Source of the DNA: Anaerolineae bacterium
Lineage (GTDB): Bacteria; Chloroflexota; Anaerolineae; Aggregatilineales; UBA3940
Assembly (NCBI GenBank): GCA_016926255.1
Contig: JAFGOY010000010.1
Span: 55,007-119,006, forward strand
Direction of reading: 5' to 3'
DNA length: 64,000 nucleotides
Within the stretch, counting starts at the first letter, position 1, and every line of letters begins with the position of its first letter. Below, in pieces: positions 37,930 to 46,275 of this stretch. Below the pieces are notes generated by a model, which worked only from the letters and a program-made list of their open reading frames with translations, was not told where the DNA came from and ran no database searches. Position numbers and translations under genes: made by a program.

Positions 37930-37967
37930 AACACACCGGCATATTTATCATGCCGGTGTGTTTTTTT
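37930..37967 (+). terminator. Terminator of the aminotransferase-pckA operon
   Basis: AACACACCGGCAT (37930-37942) pairs perfectly with ATGCCGGTGTGTT (37950-37962), a 13-bp stem, followed by a T7-type tract. Confidence 0.93.
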
Positions 37968-38018
37968 ATCCCTGATTCTCGTTAAGCAAAATCTGACGGC
38001 AGCGCTTACTTGTGCCGT

Positions 38019-38193
38019 TTGACATTTCGGAACTCTTTTGGCATGCTTGTGGATAGTATCAGAGTACTATATGGACAAAACTGTGTGAAAGCTGCATGGC
38101 GATGCTATCGCCAACTGTTTGAACACATTTTGCGCGTCTGAGCAGGCTCAGATGCACCCCTGAGTGGCTGGCAAAAAGCCTACAGACTGTAGG
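38019..38193 (+). promoter_or_regulatory. Leader of the S1-domain gene with tandem hairpins
   Basis: Between pckA and the S1 gene lie 492 bp. A TTGACA (38019-38024) has no good -10 at 17 bp. ATAGTA-N6-TACTAT (38053-38070) is a small palindrome containing a -10-like TACTAT. Then three perfect hairpins follow in 100 nt: TGGCGAT/ATCGCCA (38097-38113), TCTGAG/CTCAGA (38137-38152) and CCTACA/TGTAGG (38179-38193). From 38194 to 38402 I see nothing more. The hairpins may control the S1 gene post-transcriptionally. Confidence 0.45.
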
Positions 38194-38402
38194 GTGGTTC
38201 CATTACATAGACTGATTGTAAAGTAAGCAGCATTTACTAGAATTATCTGGTAATCGCTTTTTAGTGATGCAAATCGTAATGGTGTGAAATTGGTTAGCCG
38301 TGGCAATGCTGCCAGAAGATATGGCGAGAGAATTGTGATGTGAGATGTACTGCCTAGGTATTCGGCGCTTGCCCCGGCGGTTTCGAAGGAAGGTTCTGAC
38401 CG

Positions 38403-39428
38403 ATGCTTACAGATTCGACGCCCGAGAAAGACGCGAAAAACTTGAACTCGCAAACACATATGGAACTGGATGAAGGGTATTGGTCTGCGCTGCTGAATGA
38501 AGGTGAATATACCGCCGGTGTGAACGAACAGAGTTCGAATGGAAATGGCTGGGATCACGCGATTCGAAATCATCCAGCCAGCCAGGATTATGAAGTCGGT
38601 GAAGGCTCTGATGTTCAGGATTGGCGTATTGCTCAGGAAACCTGTGACTGTGACGCCTCGGTCAACCTGGTCGTGCGTGGGTACAATCAGGGCGGCCTGC
38701 TGGTTTCCTGGAGCAGCCTGCGAGGATTTGTCCCCGCCAGCCAGTTGATCGATTTCCCGGTCGATGTCGACGAATATTCCCGGCGTTCGCTGCTGGCAAA
38801 GTACGTCGGCAAAATGCTAGATTTGCGGATCATCGAGATCGACGCTTCGGCTGATCGCCTGATCCTGTCAGAGCGGGCGGCAAACACCGAGCCCGGCCAG
38901 CGGGCCGAAGTGTTGACCACGCTGGTGGCGGGGACGGTAGTCGAGGGGCAGGTGACCAATCTGTGTGACTTTGGCGCATTTGTCGATCTGGGCGGGGTAG
39001 AAGGCCTGATCCACATTTCCGAGTTATCCTGGGGGCGGGTCAACCACCCGCGTGATGTGCTGAAAAGCGGACAGCAGGTCAAAGTCCATATCATGTCGGT
39101 TGATTCTGATGAGGGCCGGGTGGCATTAAGCCTCAAACGCATGCAGCCCGATCCCTGGGCCTCGGTTGAAAATCGTTATGAGGTTGGGCAGATCGTCGAA
39201 GGGGTGATTACCAACGTGGTCGATTTCGGCGCGTTTGCCTGCATCGAGGAAGGCCTCGAAGGGCTGGTTCATATCTCCGAGTTGGCTGAAGGCCAGTTCC
39301 TGCACCCTCGTAATGTGGTCAACGAAGGCGACCGCGTGAAAGCGCGTATTCTGAATATCGATGGTTCGGCCCGCCGGTTGGGGCTTAGTTTGCGTGAGAA
39401 TATAAACAACGGCAGCTCATCCCATTAA
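38403..39428 (+). CDS. S1-domain RNA-binding protein (ribosomal protein S1 homologue)
   Basis: A 341-residue protein. The acidic N-terminus (1-70) is unlike any domain I know. A first, degenerate S1 domain covers about 75-160 (VRGYNQGGLLVSWSSLRGFVPASQL); two typical ones follow at about 178-250 (VEGQVTNLCDFGAFVDLGGVEGLIH) and 262-335 (VEGVITNVVDFGAFACIEEGLEGLVH). Such three- to four-repeat proteins serve as short S1 in many non-proteobacteria, bringing mRNA to the 30S subunit. AAGGAAGG precedes the ATG with about 10-base spacing. A long leader with three hairpins could allow autoregulation as for S1 (inference). Confidence 0.88.
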   Translation: MLTDSTPEKDAKNLNSQTHMELDEGYWSALLNEGEYTAGVNEQSSNGNGWDHAIRNHPASQDYEVGEGSDVQDWRIAQETCDCDASVNLVVRGYNQGGLLVSWSSLRGFVPASQLIDFPVDVDEYSRRSLLAKYVGKMLDLRIIEIDASADRLILSERAANTEPGQRAEVLTTLVAGTVVEGQVTNLCDFGAFVDLGGVEGLIHISELSWGRVNHPRDVLKSGQQVKVHIMSVDSDEGRVALSLKRMQPDPWASVENRYEVGQIVEGVITNVVDFGAFACIEEGLEGLVHISELAEGQFLHPRNVVNEGDRVKARILNIDGSARRLGLSLRENINNGSSSH

Positions 39429-39474
39429 ACTGGTGAGAGTTTCCTTTTTCACTCGCAACTGGATAGCAGACTGT

Positions 39475-39513
39475 GGGCTGCGTGATGATCAGGCGGCCCC
39501 TTTTTCTCTTTTT
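39475..39513 (+). terminator. Terminator after the S1-domain gene
   Basis: GGGCTGC (39475-39481) pairs with GCGGCCC (39493-39499) with one G-U pair, followed by CTTTTTCTCTTTTT. Confidence 0.7.
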
Positions 39514-39674
39514 GTGTTCAGCGCGGCAGGATATCGCCGGGTTATGCGCGATAGCTGTCCGGGCGTACTCCTTACCTGACTTCTGTTCGTGTTTTCGGCG
39601 AGGGTGTGATAAAGTGCTTCTATGTTTTTTGCCGGTTCTTTCGAAGCTGTATTGGTATAACCTGGTGGTAATTG

Positions 39675-42365
39675 ATGAGTGAACGGCGCTCTCCTTCGGG
39701 CCAGGCTTCTCCTAGTAAGACACAATCTTCCGGTTCTGGCGCTGCCGATCAAAAGGCGAGCCGCCCACCGTCGAAGGCCGGTTCAACGCGTTCGAGTTCG
39801 TCTGCTTCTCGGTCCTCGTCGCAGAAGAGCCAATCGGCCAACTCGAAAAAACCGTCGTCCTCTTCGCGCCGGACGAATTCCTCAAGCAGCAAGAAGAATT
39901 CAAACAATAATAGCCTCCGCACGCTGCCTTCCGTTCAGGGAGTGAAGGTCAAATCACGGAGTCCCGCGCGCCCGGCAGATGCCGAACCGACGTCGCCTTC
40001 CCCGTGGGCGAAGCGCATCTGGAAAGAACTCCCTCCCTTTGCCGACGAACTGCTCGCTTTCATATTGATCGGCCTGGGGCTGTTTTCCTTTTTGATCCTT
40101 CTCAGCCCTGAAAGCGGCGAGATGGGAACGTTCTGGTCGATTCTCCTACGGCAGTTGTTCGGGGTTGGAGCGTTCGTCATCCCTGCGTTGGTGCTGGCCG
40201 CCGGTGCGATCCTGCTGGTTCCGAAGATGGGGGTTGTGATCAGAATCAACTGGTGGCGGTTTGCGATGGGCGAGGTGTTCTTTGTGCTGCTGCTGGCCAT
40301 CATTCATTCCCAGATTCGGGTTGGTATCGGCGGCGAAGCCGGACGGATCGAAGCTTTTGCCCAGGCGATGGAAGGTCGCGGCGGCGGGCTGGTCGGATGG
40401 GCGATCCAGTATTTGATCCACCTGCTGCTGGGCGACATGGTCACCGGGATTGTGTTGATATCGGCCCTGGTATTGAGTGGCCTGATGATGATCGGCGTGC
40501 GCCGCAGGCAGCTTCTCGAACGCCTGGATCACCTTCAGGAATGGGCGCTCAAACTTGCCGATCAATGGGAACCACCTGATCCGCCGGAGCCGAGCGCTGA
40601 GAGAAAACCCATCCAGGAGATTCCGCTGCCTCGCCCCCAGATGGTCGGTGATGGGATGGTCGAACTGCCAGCCTTTCCGGGCCGCCCGTCGATTGTTACC
40701 GGCGAGCGCGGGGCAGGGGCAGTTATCGCTGCCCGCCCGGGGGGAATGGACGGTGGGCAGACTCCCTTCCGGCAGGGTGGAGATCGCCCGACCACGCGAA
40801 TCGAGCGGCTCAAGGCCCGTCACAACGAAAAACACGACGAGATGGAAATCCGTTTCCAATTGGAAGAGATGATTGACCAGCGGAAGACCCGCAAGCGCAG
40901 CGACAAACTGCCATCGCTCGATCTGCTCGACGACGTTAAATTTGGTCGCCCCAGTGATGAGGAGATCAACATCAGCGCGACGATCATCGAGGAGACCGTC
41001 GCCGATTTTGGCATGCAGGTGAAGGTGATCGGTGTGAAAGCCGGGCCGACTGTCACCCAATATGCCGTGCAGCCTTTCACCGAAGTCGAGCGCGACGGGG
41101 AGAAGGTTATCCAGCGGGTGCGGGTGACTCGGGTGGCCGGTCTTGCCAACGACCTGTCGCTGGCGCTGGCTGCGCCGAGTGTTCGTATTCAGGCCCCGGT
41201 TCCCGGCACCAGCTATATCGGCATCGAAGTACCCAACATGCAGCCAGGGGTTGTCTCGCTGCGCCCGGTGATAGAATCTGAACAGTTCTACGAGATTAAA
41301 AGTCCCCTGGCTCTGGCTCTGGGGCGTGAAGTCGATGGCAGACCGTTTGCCGTCGACCTGGCAAAGATGCCCCACATGCTGATCGGCGGGACAACCGGCT
41401 CCGGTAAATCGGTCTGTTTGCGCTCGATTGCCACCTGTCTGGTGTCGAACAACCGGCCCGATAAACTGCGCCTGATTATGATCGACCCGAAGATGGTCGA
41501 ACTGGTGCGATTCAACGGTCTGCCCCACCTGCTGGGACGCGTCGAGGTGCAGCTCGACCGGATCATCGGGGTGCTGCGCTGGATCACCCGCGAGATGGAT
41601 CGCCGCTATAAGTTGATGGAAGAGGCGCTGGCCCGCAATATTGAAGTCTATAATCGCGGGCGGTACTACAAACACCGTATGCCGCATATCGTGGTGCTGA
41701 TCGACGAGCTGGCCGAACTGATGATGGAATACCCCGACGAAACCGAGCACCTGATTACCCGCTTGGCGCAGATGGCCCGCGCCACCGGTATTCACCTGGT
41801 GGTGGCGACACAGCGCCCCAGCACTGACGTGGTCACCGGTTTGATCAAGGCCAATTTCCCGGCCCGTATTTCCTTTGCAGTAGCCTCCGGCACCGACTCG
41901 CGTGTCATCATCGACACGGTGGGGGCTGAAGATTTAATCGGGCGGGGCGACATGCTCTACCAGTCGCCCGAAGCGGCGGCCCCGGCTCGTATCCAGGGTT
42001 GTTTTGTCGGCGATAACGAGATGGAGCGCATTGTCGATTACTGGGTCGATAACTGGGAATGGGAGGAGGACGTTTCTGAAGCTCCCTGGGAGCGTTCGCT
42101 GCGGCGGCAGGCGGTGATCGAGGAAACTGATGAAATGCTGATCGAGGCCATTCGCATCGTTCAGAATGATGGTGAAGCATCGGCCTCGCAGCTCCAGCGC
42201 AAGCTCAACGTCGGCTATCCGCGTGCCGGTCGCATCGTCGACTCGCTGTTCCGGCTGGGGGTGGTCGGCCCGGAAGAAACGGGCGGGCGGACGCGTGAAG
42301 TGCTCATCAAACCCGGCGAGGACCCGGTCGACTACATCCTCAAGCAGCGAACCGGCAGATTATGA
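39675..42365 (+). CDS. ftsK: DNA translocase FtsK/SpoIIIE
   Basis: An 896-residue membrane-bound DNA pump of chromosome segregation at division. Residues 2-90 are a low-complexity Ser/Lys/Arg tract, unusual in composition. Four or five membrane helices follow at about 130-275. A linker leads to the alpha/beta motor: VKVIGVKAGPTVTQYAV, Walker A GGTTGSGKSVCLRS, Walker B HIVVLIDELAELMM and the ATQRPSTDVVTGLIKAN motif. The C-terminal gamma winged helix (SASQLQRKLNVGYPRAGRIVDSL) reads KOPS-type sequences. The start at ATG 39675 follows GGTGG by 7 bases. The stop overlaps the next start by ATGA, coupling it with a glycoside hydrolase-like gene. Confidence 0.95.
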   Translation: MSERRSPSGQASPSKTQSSGSGAADQKASRPPSKAGSTRSSSSASRSSSQKSQSANSKKPSSSSRRTNSSSSKKNSNNNSLRTLPSVQGVKVKSRSPARPADAEPTSPSPWAKRIWKELPPFADELLAFILIGLGLFSFLILLSPESGEMGTFWSILLRQLFGVGAFVIPALVLAAGAILLVPKMGVVIRINWWRFAMGEVFFVLLLAIIHSQIRVGIGGEAGRIEAFAQAMEGRGGGLVGWAIQYLIHLLLGDMVTGIVLISALVLSGLMMIGVRRRQLLERLDHLQEWALKLADQWEPPDPPEPSAERKPIQEIPLPRPQMVGDGMVELPAFPGRPSIVTGERGAGAVIAARPGGMDGGQTPFRQGGDRPTTRIERLKARHNEKHDEMEIRFQLEEMIDQRKTRKRSDKLPSLDLLDDVKFGRPSDEEINISATIIEETVADFGMQVKVIGVKAGPTVTQYAVQPFTEVERDGEKVIQRVRVTRVAGLANDLSLALAAPSVRIQAPVPGTSYIGIEVPNMQPGVVSLRPVIESEQFYEIKSPLALALGREVDGRPFAVDLAKMPHMLIGGTTGSGKSVCLRSIATCLVSNNRPDKLRLIMIDPKMVELVRFNGLPHLLGRVEVQLDRIIGVLRWITREMDRRYKLMEEALARNIEVYNRGRYYKHRMPHIVVLIDELAELMMEYPDETEHLITRLAQMARATGIHLVVATQRPSTDVVTGLIKANFPARISFAVASGTDSRVIIDTVGAEDLIGRGDMLYQSPEAAAPARIQGCFVGDNEMERIVDYWVDNWEWEEDVSEAPWERSLRRQAVIEETDEMLIEAIRIVQNDGEASASQLQRKLNVGYPRAGRIVDSLFRLGVVGPEETGGRTREVLIKPGEDPVDYILKQRTGRL

Positions 42366-43942
42366 ACACCCGAACCCGCCAATTGAATCTGGCCCTGTTT
42401 GCCGCGCTTCTCGCGGCGATCTTCAGCTTCGCCGCTGCTGGTTCTGCCCGCGCCGATGATGATATCCCCCCACCGCCCGAACCGCCTGCCGATCCACCTG
42501 ACCGACGGTTTGGCGCAGTCGAAACCTACCACACGCCCGAACTGGCCGATGAAGCCAATGTCGGCTGGACGCGGATCATCTTCTACTGGAGCGAGTTAAA
42601 GAAAGACGGCCCCGACGAGTGGAACTGGTTTCACGCACCAATCTACCGGATCGACCGCGAGATCGAGGGAGGGCGCGAGATCGTCGGGGTGATCAAGCAT
42701 ACGCCCGCTTTCGCTACCGACGGCATCACCGGGGCCGGGGTGCCGCGTGGTTTGTATCTCCCCGTCGACGACCCCGGTAACCTGTGGGCGGTGTTCGTCC
42801 GCGAACTGGTCGAAGCCTATCGCGGGCGCGTGGATCGCTGGGTGATCTGGAACGAGCCGGACATCGAACTGGAGACGTTTGGCGGGGACTGGCAGGGCAC
42901 CACCGCCGACTACGTCCAACTGGTCAGGGTTGCTTATCTTGCCGCCCACGAAGTGAACCCCGACGTCAAGATTCACCTGGGTGGGCTGACCTACTGGCAC
43001 AATCCCGATTACCTCTCGGAATTTCTGGCCCTTATGAGCAAAGACCCCACCGCCGCCGAGAATGATTATTATTTTGATGTGGTGTCGGTCCACATCTATT
43101 TCAAGCCGGAATCGACGCTCGATATCGTCGAGTCGCTGCGGGAGACGCTCACCGAATACGGGCTGGAGGACAGGCCGATCTGGATCAACGAAACCAATGC
43201 GCCGCCCTATGACGACCCGGCGCAGCCCTGGGACGATCCGGGCTTCCCGGTCACCCAGGAGATGCAGGCTTCTTACCTGATCCAGGAATTTTCACTGGCG
43301 CTCGCCGCCGGGGTGGAGCGGATCGCCGTCTACAAGTGGATCGACGAGCCAATGCCCCAGCCGGGCTTCGAGCCCTACGGCCTGCTCCGCTATGATCGCT
43401 CCCCGCGCCCGGCCTATGACACCTTCCGCATGATGACCACCCACTTTGCCGATACAGACGAGGCATTCCATATTCCGCGTGATGATTTTCAGCAGGTGAT
43501 TCTCTCGCGCGGGGATCTGACCACGCGGGTTTTCTGGGCGCGAACCGCCGCCGGGCTGCTGATCGACGTGCCCGCGCTGTCCGAATCGGCCTTGCTCGTT
43601 GATCAAACCGGTGCGGAGATTGTTATCTACCCGCACGGCGGCATGTACACGCTCGACCTGCCCGGCGCATCCTGTGATCCAGACCTGGGGTGCTTCATGG
43701 GGGGCGAACCGCGCGTGCTGGTCGAAGCAGCGGCGGTCGATCTGGCGGATTGGCCCGTGATGGCCGCATCGGTTCAGGCGGTGCTGCCCGATGGGGATTC
43801 GTTCGAAGTGAACACCGCCCGGACTCGGTCACTCTTTGAGGCACAACCAGAACGGTCGGTCAAACCGGTGGTTGTACTGTTGATTTCCCTCGGCCTGCTG
43901 ATTGTATCACTGGGTGCCTGCCGTTTCCTCTGCCCCAGTTAG
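42362..43942 (+). CDS. Exported glycoside-hydrolase-like TIM barrel protein
   Basis: A 526-residue protein. A signal peptide (MNTRTRQLNLALFAALLAAI then AGSARA) is followed by a Pro/Asp-rich linker and a (beta/alpha)8 domain from about 50 to 370. The acid/base candidate is Glu in VIWNEPDIE and the nucleophile candidate Glu in IWINETNAPPYDD, the arrangement of clan GH-A (GH5, GH39 or GH53-like). Residues 380-490 are a beta-rich C-terminal domain. A C-terminal helix (VVVLLISLGLLIVSLGACRF) anchors it to the membrane. It starts with ATGA on the ftsK stop, an unexpected partner. The substrate is unknown; a role in cell-wall or surface glycan turnover at division would fit the coupling (inference). 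Confidence 0.78.
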   Translation: MNTRTRQLNLALFAALLAAIFSFAAAGSARADDDIPPPPEPPADPPDRRFGAVETYHTPELADEANVGWTRIIFYWSELKKDGPDEWNWFHAPIYRIDREIEGGREIVGVIKHTPAFATDGITGAGVPRGLYLPVDDPGNLWAVFVRELVEAYRGRVDRWVIWNEPDIELETFGGDWQGTTADYVQLVRVAYLAAHEVNPDVKIHLGGLTYWHNPDYLSEFLALMSKDPTAAENDYYFDVVSVHIYFKPESTLDIVESLRETLTEYGLEDRPIWINETNAPPYDDPAQPWDDPGFPVTQEMQASYLIQEFSLALAAGVERIAVYKWIDEPMPQPGFEPYGLLRYDRSPRPAYDTFRMMTTHFADTDEAFHIPRDDFQQVILSRGDLTTRVFWARTAAGLLIDVPALSESALLVDQTGAEIVIYPHGGMYTLDLPGASCDPDLGCFMGGEPRVLVEAAAVDLADWPVMAASVQAVLPDGDSFEVNTARTRSLFEAQPERSVKPVVVLLISLGLLIVSLGACRFLCPS

Positions 43943-43949
43943 TGATTGC

Positions 43950-44399
43950 CTACTCCACTATTGTGACTATCGAGTTCCTTATGGGGCAGTTCGTGTTCTT
44001 GCAGCCAGGGCAGACCCCCCGGAGGATCATCACCAGTGCTGTTGCCATCAGCACCCCGTAAATCGCCAGCAGCAGCCAGTTTTGCCACAGCCAGAACAGG
44101 GGGAGGATCAGCGCTCCGCTGAGCGGGATCGCCATTGCCAGCAGTTCGGAGAGCCGGTACGCTCTCGGTTCTTTGTCGGTCAGCTTCGATGCCAGCCAGC
44201 CGAGGATGACATGCGGGCAGCATTCCTGGCAGGGGCAGCGGGAGCAAAAGAGGAAAATCGCCGCACCAAACCCGGCCAGTGATGCGGCTACGAAGACAAA
44301 TCCCCACAGCAATGATGCGCGAAAGATGGCGTAACCGCCGATCAGCATAGCGGCCATAACCAGCAGTATACTTCCAACTCCAAGAAATCTTGTTTTCAC
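43950..44399 (-). CDS. Cys-rich four-helix membrane protein under TetR-type operator
   Basis: A 149-residue protein I do not recognise. It has four predicted helices: 5-20, 26-46 (LLWGFVFVAASLAGFGAAIFLF), and a pair at about 88-102 and 105-122. Between the second and third is FCSRCPCQECCPHVILGW with five cysteines in eleven residues, and near the C-terminus CPGCKNTNCP has three more. Metal or iron-sulfur binding or disulfides are possible. The start is GTG 44399, 7 bases after AGGA. The longer frame from 44504 would overlap the -35 box and operator, so it is rejected. It is convergent with the glycoside hydrolase gene, 7 bp apart. Confidence 0.7.
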   Translation of the reverse strand: MKTRFLGVGSILLVMAAMLIGGYAIFRASLLWGFVFVAASLAGFGAAIFLFCSRCPCQECCPHVILGWLASKLTDKEPRAYRLSELLAMAIPLSGALILPLFWLWQNWLLLAIYGVLMATALVMILRGVCPGCKNTNCPIRNSIVTIVE

Positions 44400-44430
44400 C
44401 GATATATCCTTTTGACGTTGATAACAATTA

Positions 44431-44460
44431 TAGACCGACCGGTCTAGACCGGTCGGTCTA
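44431..44460. promoter_or_regulatory. Perfect 30-bp palindrome, double TetR-type operator
   Basis: The 30 bp equal their own reverse complement. They consist of two TAGACC-N4-GGTCTA sites (44431-44446 and 44445-44460) that share two bases. TAGACC/GGTCTA half-sites resemble those recalled for TetR-family repressors LmrA/QdoR of Bacillus. On the minus strand the element lies just downstream of the expected transcription start of the Cys-rich membrane gene, where a repressor would block elongation or initiation. No tetR gene is in the window. Confidence 0.75.
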
Positions 44461-44475
44461 TAATTGGTTGGCGGA

Positions 44476-44504
44476 ATTCTACTTCGCTTTTTCATAGTTG
44501 TCAA
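44476..44504 (-). promoter_or_regulatory. Promoter of the Cys-rich membrane protein gene
   Basis: On the minus strand: TTGACA (44499-44504), 17 bp, TAGAAT (44476-44481). The transcription start is expected near 44469, directly before the palindromic operator. Confidence 0.82.
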
Positions 44505-44580
44505 TTGGCGACTTTTGCACAGAGAATCCTTGCTTTTGTGCTGCCTCTGGCCTTCTGATATTTTGTTAATGCTGATTCGC

Positions 44581-44586
44581 TATAAT
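44581..44586 (+). promoter_or_regulatory. -10 box of the antiporter gene
   Basis: TATAAT is a perfect -10, 41 bp before the ATG at 44627. The -35 position is AT-rich without a match. Confidence 0.45.
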
Positions 44587-44626
44587 CCAGAGTGTCTATC
44601 TGTTTCAAGTGGACCGAGGGAATTCT

Positions 44627-46258
44627 ATGGAAGGCTCAATGAGTATCGAATCGCAAATCATCGGCCTGATGATCGTCGCGGTGTTCGTAGCGGCGACAGC
44701 GCGGCGCTTCCGTGTGCCATACACTATCGCCCTGGTAGTAACCGGGCTGGGGGTTGGTTTTCTCAAGCTCGGCCCGCAGTCCGATGCACTGAAACTGGGG
44801 CCGCACATGATCCTGGTGACACTGCTTCCCACGCTGATATTTGAAGCTGCCTATCATATCGATCTGCAAGAACTGCGCGAGAATCTCCGCACGATCCTGC
44901 TGCTGGCGATCCCCGGCGTGATCCTTTCAACCGGGATCATCGGGTTTTTGCTTCACCGGTTTCTTGGTCTTTCGCTGATCGATGCGCTGCTGTTCGGCAG
45001 CCTGATCTCGGCCACCGACCCGGTATCGGTGGTTGCATTGTTCAAAGAGCTGGGAGTCGACAAGCGGTTGAGCATTGTGCTTGAGGGTGAAAGCCTTTTC
45101 AACGACGGCGTGGCGATTGTCCTCTACAGCATCCTGCTTGGCGTTGCAACCGGTGACCAGGCTTTCAGCGTCTCCCAGAGCCTTTCCAGCTTCTTCGTAA
45201 CGGTGGCCGGGGGCGGCGTTCTTGGCCTGGTTGTGGGGATGGTGATCGGTGAACTGATGAAGCGTACCGATGTCCACTTGCTTGATATCGCCCTGACGAT
45301 CATCCTGGCTTATGGCACCTACCTGCTCGCGGAAGAAGTTTTTCACGGCGCGGTTTCCCCGGTGATCGCGGTGGTCGTCGCTGCGATTTACGTGGGCAAC
45401 TACGCATCGAGCGGCGCTTACACGGCAACCTCCCACGTCACGATCATCACCTTCTGGGAGGTAATTGTCTTCCTGGTAAACTCGGCGATCTTCCTGTTGA
45501 TCGGCCTGCAAGTGAAACCGATGTCGCTGGTCGACAACGCCGTCCCGGTGTTGATCGCCATTGGAATAACGCTGCTGGCCCGGCTCATCGTTGTCTACCC
45601 GATGCGCTTTATCGTCAACCGCTTTGTGCGTCCGCTCCCCATGCGTTGGACGCATGTGATCGCCTGGGGCGGCCTGCGTGGAGCGGTAGCAATGGCGCTG
45701 GCCTTGAGCCTGCCGGAAACCCTTGCTTCTCGTAAACTGCTGGAAGTGATGGCTTTTGGGTATGTGCTGTTCTCACTGGTCGTCCAGGGATTGACGATCC
45801 GCCCGCTGCTGAATGCGCTGGGGATGATACATATCAGTGGGAAACGTCGCGAATATGAAGAGCACCGGGGACGGATCGCAATGGGGCAGGCGGCCCTCGA
45901 TGCCCTGGAGTGTATGAACGATGAACAGGCGCTGTCCGGGCCGATCTGTGAGCAGATCCGGGATGTCTACACAACTAAAATCGACGAGGAGTGGGAACAC
46001 CTTCGTGCATTGATCATCGATGAGCCGTCGCTGGTCAACGACAATGTGAACCTGGTTCAGCGCGAGATCATCAACCGGCAGAAACAGGCGCTTCTGCGCC
46101 TTGTCCGCCGGGGCATTATCTCCGAGCAGGTCTCTTCGCAGCTGTCCGCCGATATCGACGAGCGCGAAGTGCGGATGACGAAGAAATGGTCAGATCATGT
46201 CGAGAAGTCCGAAAACGGATCGCTTCTTACGGACGGGGGCGGCATAGAGATCGTTTGA
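44627..46258 (+). CDS. Na+/H+ antiporter, CPA1 family (NhaP/NHE type)
   Basis: A 543-residue cation/proton exchanger. Twelve to thirteen helices fill residues 1-400. The family motifs are visible: LVTLLPTLIFEAAYHIDLQELRENL, FGSLISATDPVSVVALFKELGVDKRLS (the unwound helix with the ATDP ion site), EGESLFNDGVAIVLY (Asn-Asp pair, as in electroneutral CPA1) and RWTHVIAWGGLRGAVAMALALSLP. The hydrophilic C-terminal tail (about 410-543) is cytosolic and probably regulatory. The start at ATG 44627 has GAGGG 6-7 bases upstream; GTG 44609 and ATG 44639 are alternatives. It keeps cytoplasmic pH and Na+ in balance. Monocistronic. Confidence 0.92.
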   Translation: MEGSMSIESQIIGLMIVAVFVAATARRFRVPYTIALVVTGLGVGFLKLGPQSDALKLGPHMILVTLLPTLIFEAAYHIDLQELRENLRTILLLAIPGVILSTGIIGFLLHRFLGLSLIDALLFGSLISATDPVSVVALFKELGVDKRLSIVLEGESLFNDGVAIVLYSILLGVATGDQAFSVSQSLSSFFVTVAGGGVLGLVVGMVIGELMKRTDVHLLDIALTIILAYGTYLLAEEVFHGAVSPVIAVVVAAIYVGNYASSGAYTATSHVTIITFWEVIVFLVNSAIFLLIGLQVKPMSLVDNAVPVLIAIGITLLARLIVVYPMRFIVNRFVRPLPMRWTHVIAWGGLRGAVAMALALSLPETLASRKLLEVMAFGYVLFSLVVQGLTIRPLLNALGMIHISGKRREYEEHRGRIAMGQAALDALECMNDEQALSGPICEQIRDVYTTKIDEEWEHLRALIIDEPSLVNDNVNLVQREIINRQKQALLRLVRRGIISEQVSSQLSADIDEREVRMTKKWSDHVEKSENGSLLTDGGGIEIV

Positions 46259-46275
46259 TCGCCATCCGCTGCCGG

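Noticed and set aside
38148..38573. A 141-codon minus-strand frame in the leader of the S1-domain gene
   Set aside because: It covers the hairpins and the start of the well-supported S1 gene; no RBS and no family features.
39473..39682. A 69-codon frame between the S1 gene and ftsK
   Set aside because: It contains the terminator of the S1 gene and has no RBS.
44400..44504. N-terminal extension of the Cys-rich membrane protein to 184 residues
   Set aside because: It would include the operator, the -10 and the -35 box; GTG 44399 has an RBS and is preferred.
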